From the NCBI RefSeq assembly GCF_030272615.1, contig NC_081415.1, positions 510,444,873-510,508,872 of the forward strand: a stretch of 64,000 bases of DNA. The letters run 5' to 3'. Within the stretch, counting starts at the first letter, position 1, and every line of letters starts with the position of its first letter. This document shows, piece after piece, positions 62,930 to 64,000 of the stretch. Below the pieces are notes generated by a model. That model searched no databases. It worked only from the letters and a program-made list of their open reading frames with translations, and was not told the DNA's origin. The position numbers were made by a program, and so were the translations under genes. Source of the DNA: Cryptomeria japonica (taxonomy: Eukaryota; Streptophyta; Pinopsida; Cupressales; Cupressaceae).

Positions 62930-63196
62930 TACAAGCCTTCAATGTATTGTATACATAGACTTCTCTCTCATATATACTCATAAATATTGTGTTAAATGTC
63001 TTATCCCTTGCACGTGAACTTCTTCATAATATAAAAATGGCTTCCATGTCACTTCCTTGCCCCCACACCTTGAATGTGTGTGTAATTTGTATTGTAGACT
63101 TTTTTTCTCCCTATAAAAATTACCCAACATGCTCTCATGTCCCACGTTTATGCTATATTGTGTTATATACTTATTCATTTATACTAGTATACCTAT

Positions 63197-63251
<55 letters not shown>

Positions 63252-63830
63252 ATGTCAAGAGATATCACGTAATTGTCTTGCATGTTTATTAGTTGTCAAG
63301 ATGGACATGGAGCTGAATAATGTTGCACTCTTTCACTCTCATTAAAGATGTAACAGTTTCATATACTTAGAGACAAGTGGTAATGATTCTATTTTATTCA
63401 AAGTAATAATATAATAGTTATATAAAAACTCAAACATGCATGCATTTACCTGTCATCTACACGTCAAATTTATTCAAAACCATTTTTTTTTTGTTTACGG
63501 ATATTTGTATATCATTGTAGATGCCTCTCAGCATAAATATACAATTTGTTTATCCAGGCTTCAATGTATTGTATGCATGGACTTCTCTCCCATATGCATG
63601 AGTTGCCAATTTATCCTAGGTTGTACTCATACTTCCTTTCTTCATGTCTTATCCCTTGCACATGAACTTCTTCATAATGTAAATGACTTGAATGTCACTT
63701 CCTTACCCCCACACCTTGAATGTGTATGTAATTTGTATTCTAGGCTTTTTTTCTCCATGTACGAATTACCCAACAAACTCTCATGTCCCATGTTTATGCT
63801 ATATTTTATTATATACTTATCTTATGGAGA
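62930..63830. repeat. Two diverged direct copies of a roughly 250-bp segment
   Basis: 62930-63185 and 63555-63830 share TTCAATGTATTGTATACATA, GTCTTATCCCTTGCAC, CCCCCACACCTTGAATGTGT and TCATGTCCCA(C/T)GTTTATGC in the same order. The offset changes from 625 to about 650. It could be a short LTR-like element or another repeat family. Confidence 0.75.
63200..63246. repeat. (TA)n microsatellite
   Basis: A pure TA run directly after the first copy of the 250-bp segment. Confidence 0.96.
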
Positions 63831-64000
63831 AATAAAAAGAAAACGGGGGAAAGAAACACCTACTTTCCATTATCTTAATGATATGAAATTAAAACATTCA
63901 AAAGAAAAAAAAAAATTGTGTTTGTTTGACATTTTTTATTCCTGTGAAGAGTGTATAAATTTTGTTGACATTCACTTTATGTGTTTGTTTGACATGTTTG

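Larger units (their letters stand above)
46500..64000. repeat. Field of diverged, interspersed-tandem repeats (host sequence)
   Basis: Recurring phrases include CTAACTTTGGCATTCATAGG, TTGAACTTTGGCATGTTCAA, GGTTTTTTAAAACTACTTTTA, GATATGATACTCTCATTATG and GTAAGACTTGACATTCACTT. They come in roughly the same order at varying spacing of about 120-380 bp, with deletions inside units. The field covers 46.5-48.04, 51.99-52.47, 58.67-61.06 and 62.44-63.0 kb, reappears at 63.95-64.0 kb, and is interrupted by four insertions. No frame is conserved. I do not recognise it as a known satellite; it may be an old, decayed tandem array. Confidence 0.75.

Overview
Organism and overall character. This is AT-rich nuclear DNA from a large, transposon-filled plant genome, probably a gymnosperm such as a conifer. 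That is an inference from the plant-only element types (Tat-lineage Ty3/gypsy with a second RNase H, a chromovirus with a chromodomain, a plant mobile domain ORF, initiator-Met PBS sites), from 3-4 kb LTRs, and from very low gene density. I saw no bacterial or organellar gene, tRNA, rRNA or CRISPR array. Nearly everything is retrotransposon in successive layers of insertion; the only possible host gene has small exons between about 43.2 and 46.0 kb.

Layout, 0-18.4 kb. (1) 1-5081: the right part of a gag-only LTR element whose LTR (3.08 kb) is more than twice its internal region. (2) 5517-9299: a 3.8 kb solo LTR inside an old LINE; the LINE reading frame resumes across the insertion. (3) 9.85-13.4 kb: mostly unrecognised. 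(4) 13398-16300: a fragment of the same solo-LTR family, cut by a Copia LTR plus a zinc-knuckle gag remnant. (5) 16.3-18.42 kb: a 5'-truncated LINE reverse transcriptase ending in a TTC tail.

Layout, 18.7-32.3 kb. A minus-strand Tat-lineage Ty3/gypsy element has nearly identical LTRs. Its pol is one uninterrupted frame broken by only four stop codons, and its gag is deleted. Between integrase and the 3' LTR, on the opposite strand, lies an intact spliced plant mobile domain gene (22-codon exon 1, 789-bp intron carrying two minisatellites, long exon 2) with its own TATA-like site. This is the most interesting unit of the window.

Layout, 32.3-46.5 kb. Unrecognised AT-rich DNA; a 4.06 kb solo LTR (34585-38648, TSD CAACT); a decayed coding-like stretch (about 39.5-41.7 kb); then a possible host gene with AACGG motifs upstream and well-formed splice sites, and a decayed LRR receptor fragment in or beside it.

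Layout, 46.5-64.0 kb. A field of diverged short repeats forms the host sequence. It is interrupted by a solo LTR (48038-51987, TSD TTAAT), a decayed chromovirus (about 52468-58665, flanked by GTAAG), a MITE-like insertion (58786-59749) and an ORF1-only LINE (61065-62443, 14-bp TSD). Because the host is repetitive, several empty sites can be read directly.

Two non-coding patterns stand out: a row of seven small hairpins near one end of the giant LTRs, whose stems differ in sequence yet mostly stay self-complementary; and a 263-bp copy of flanking repeat DNA joined to a perfect 53-bp-arm hairpin inside one solo LTR.
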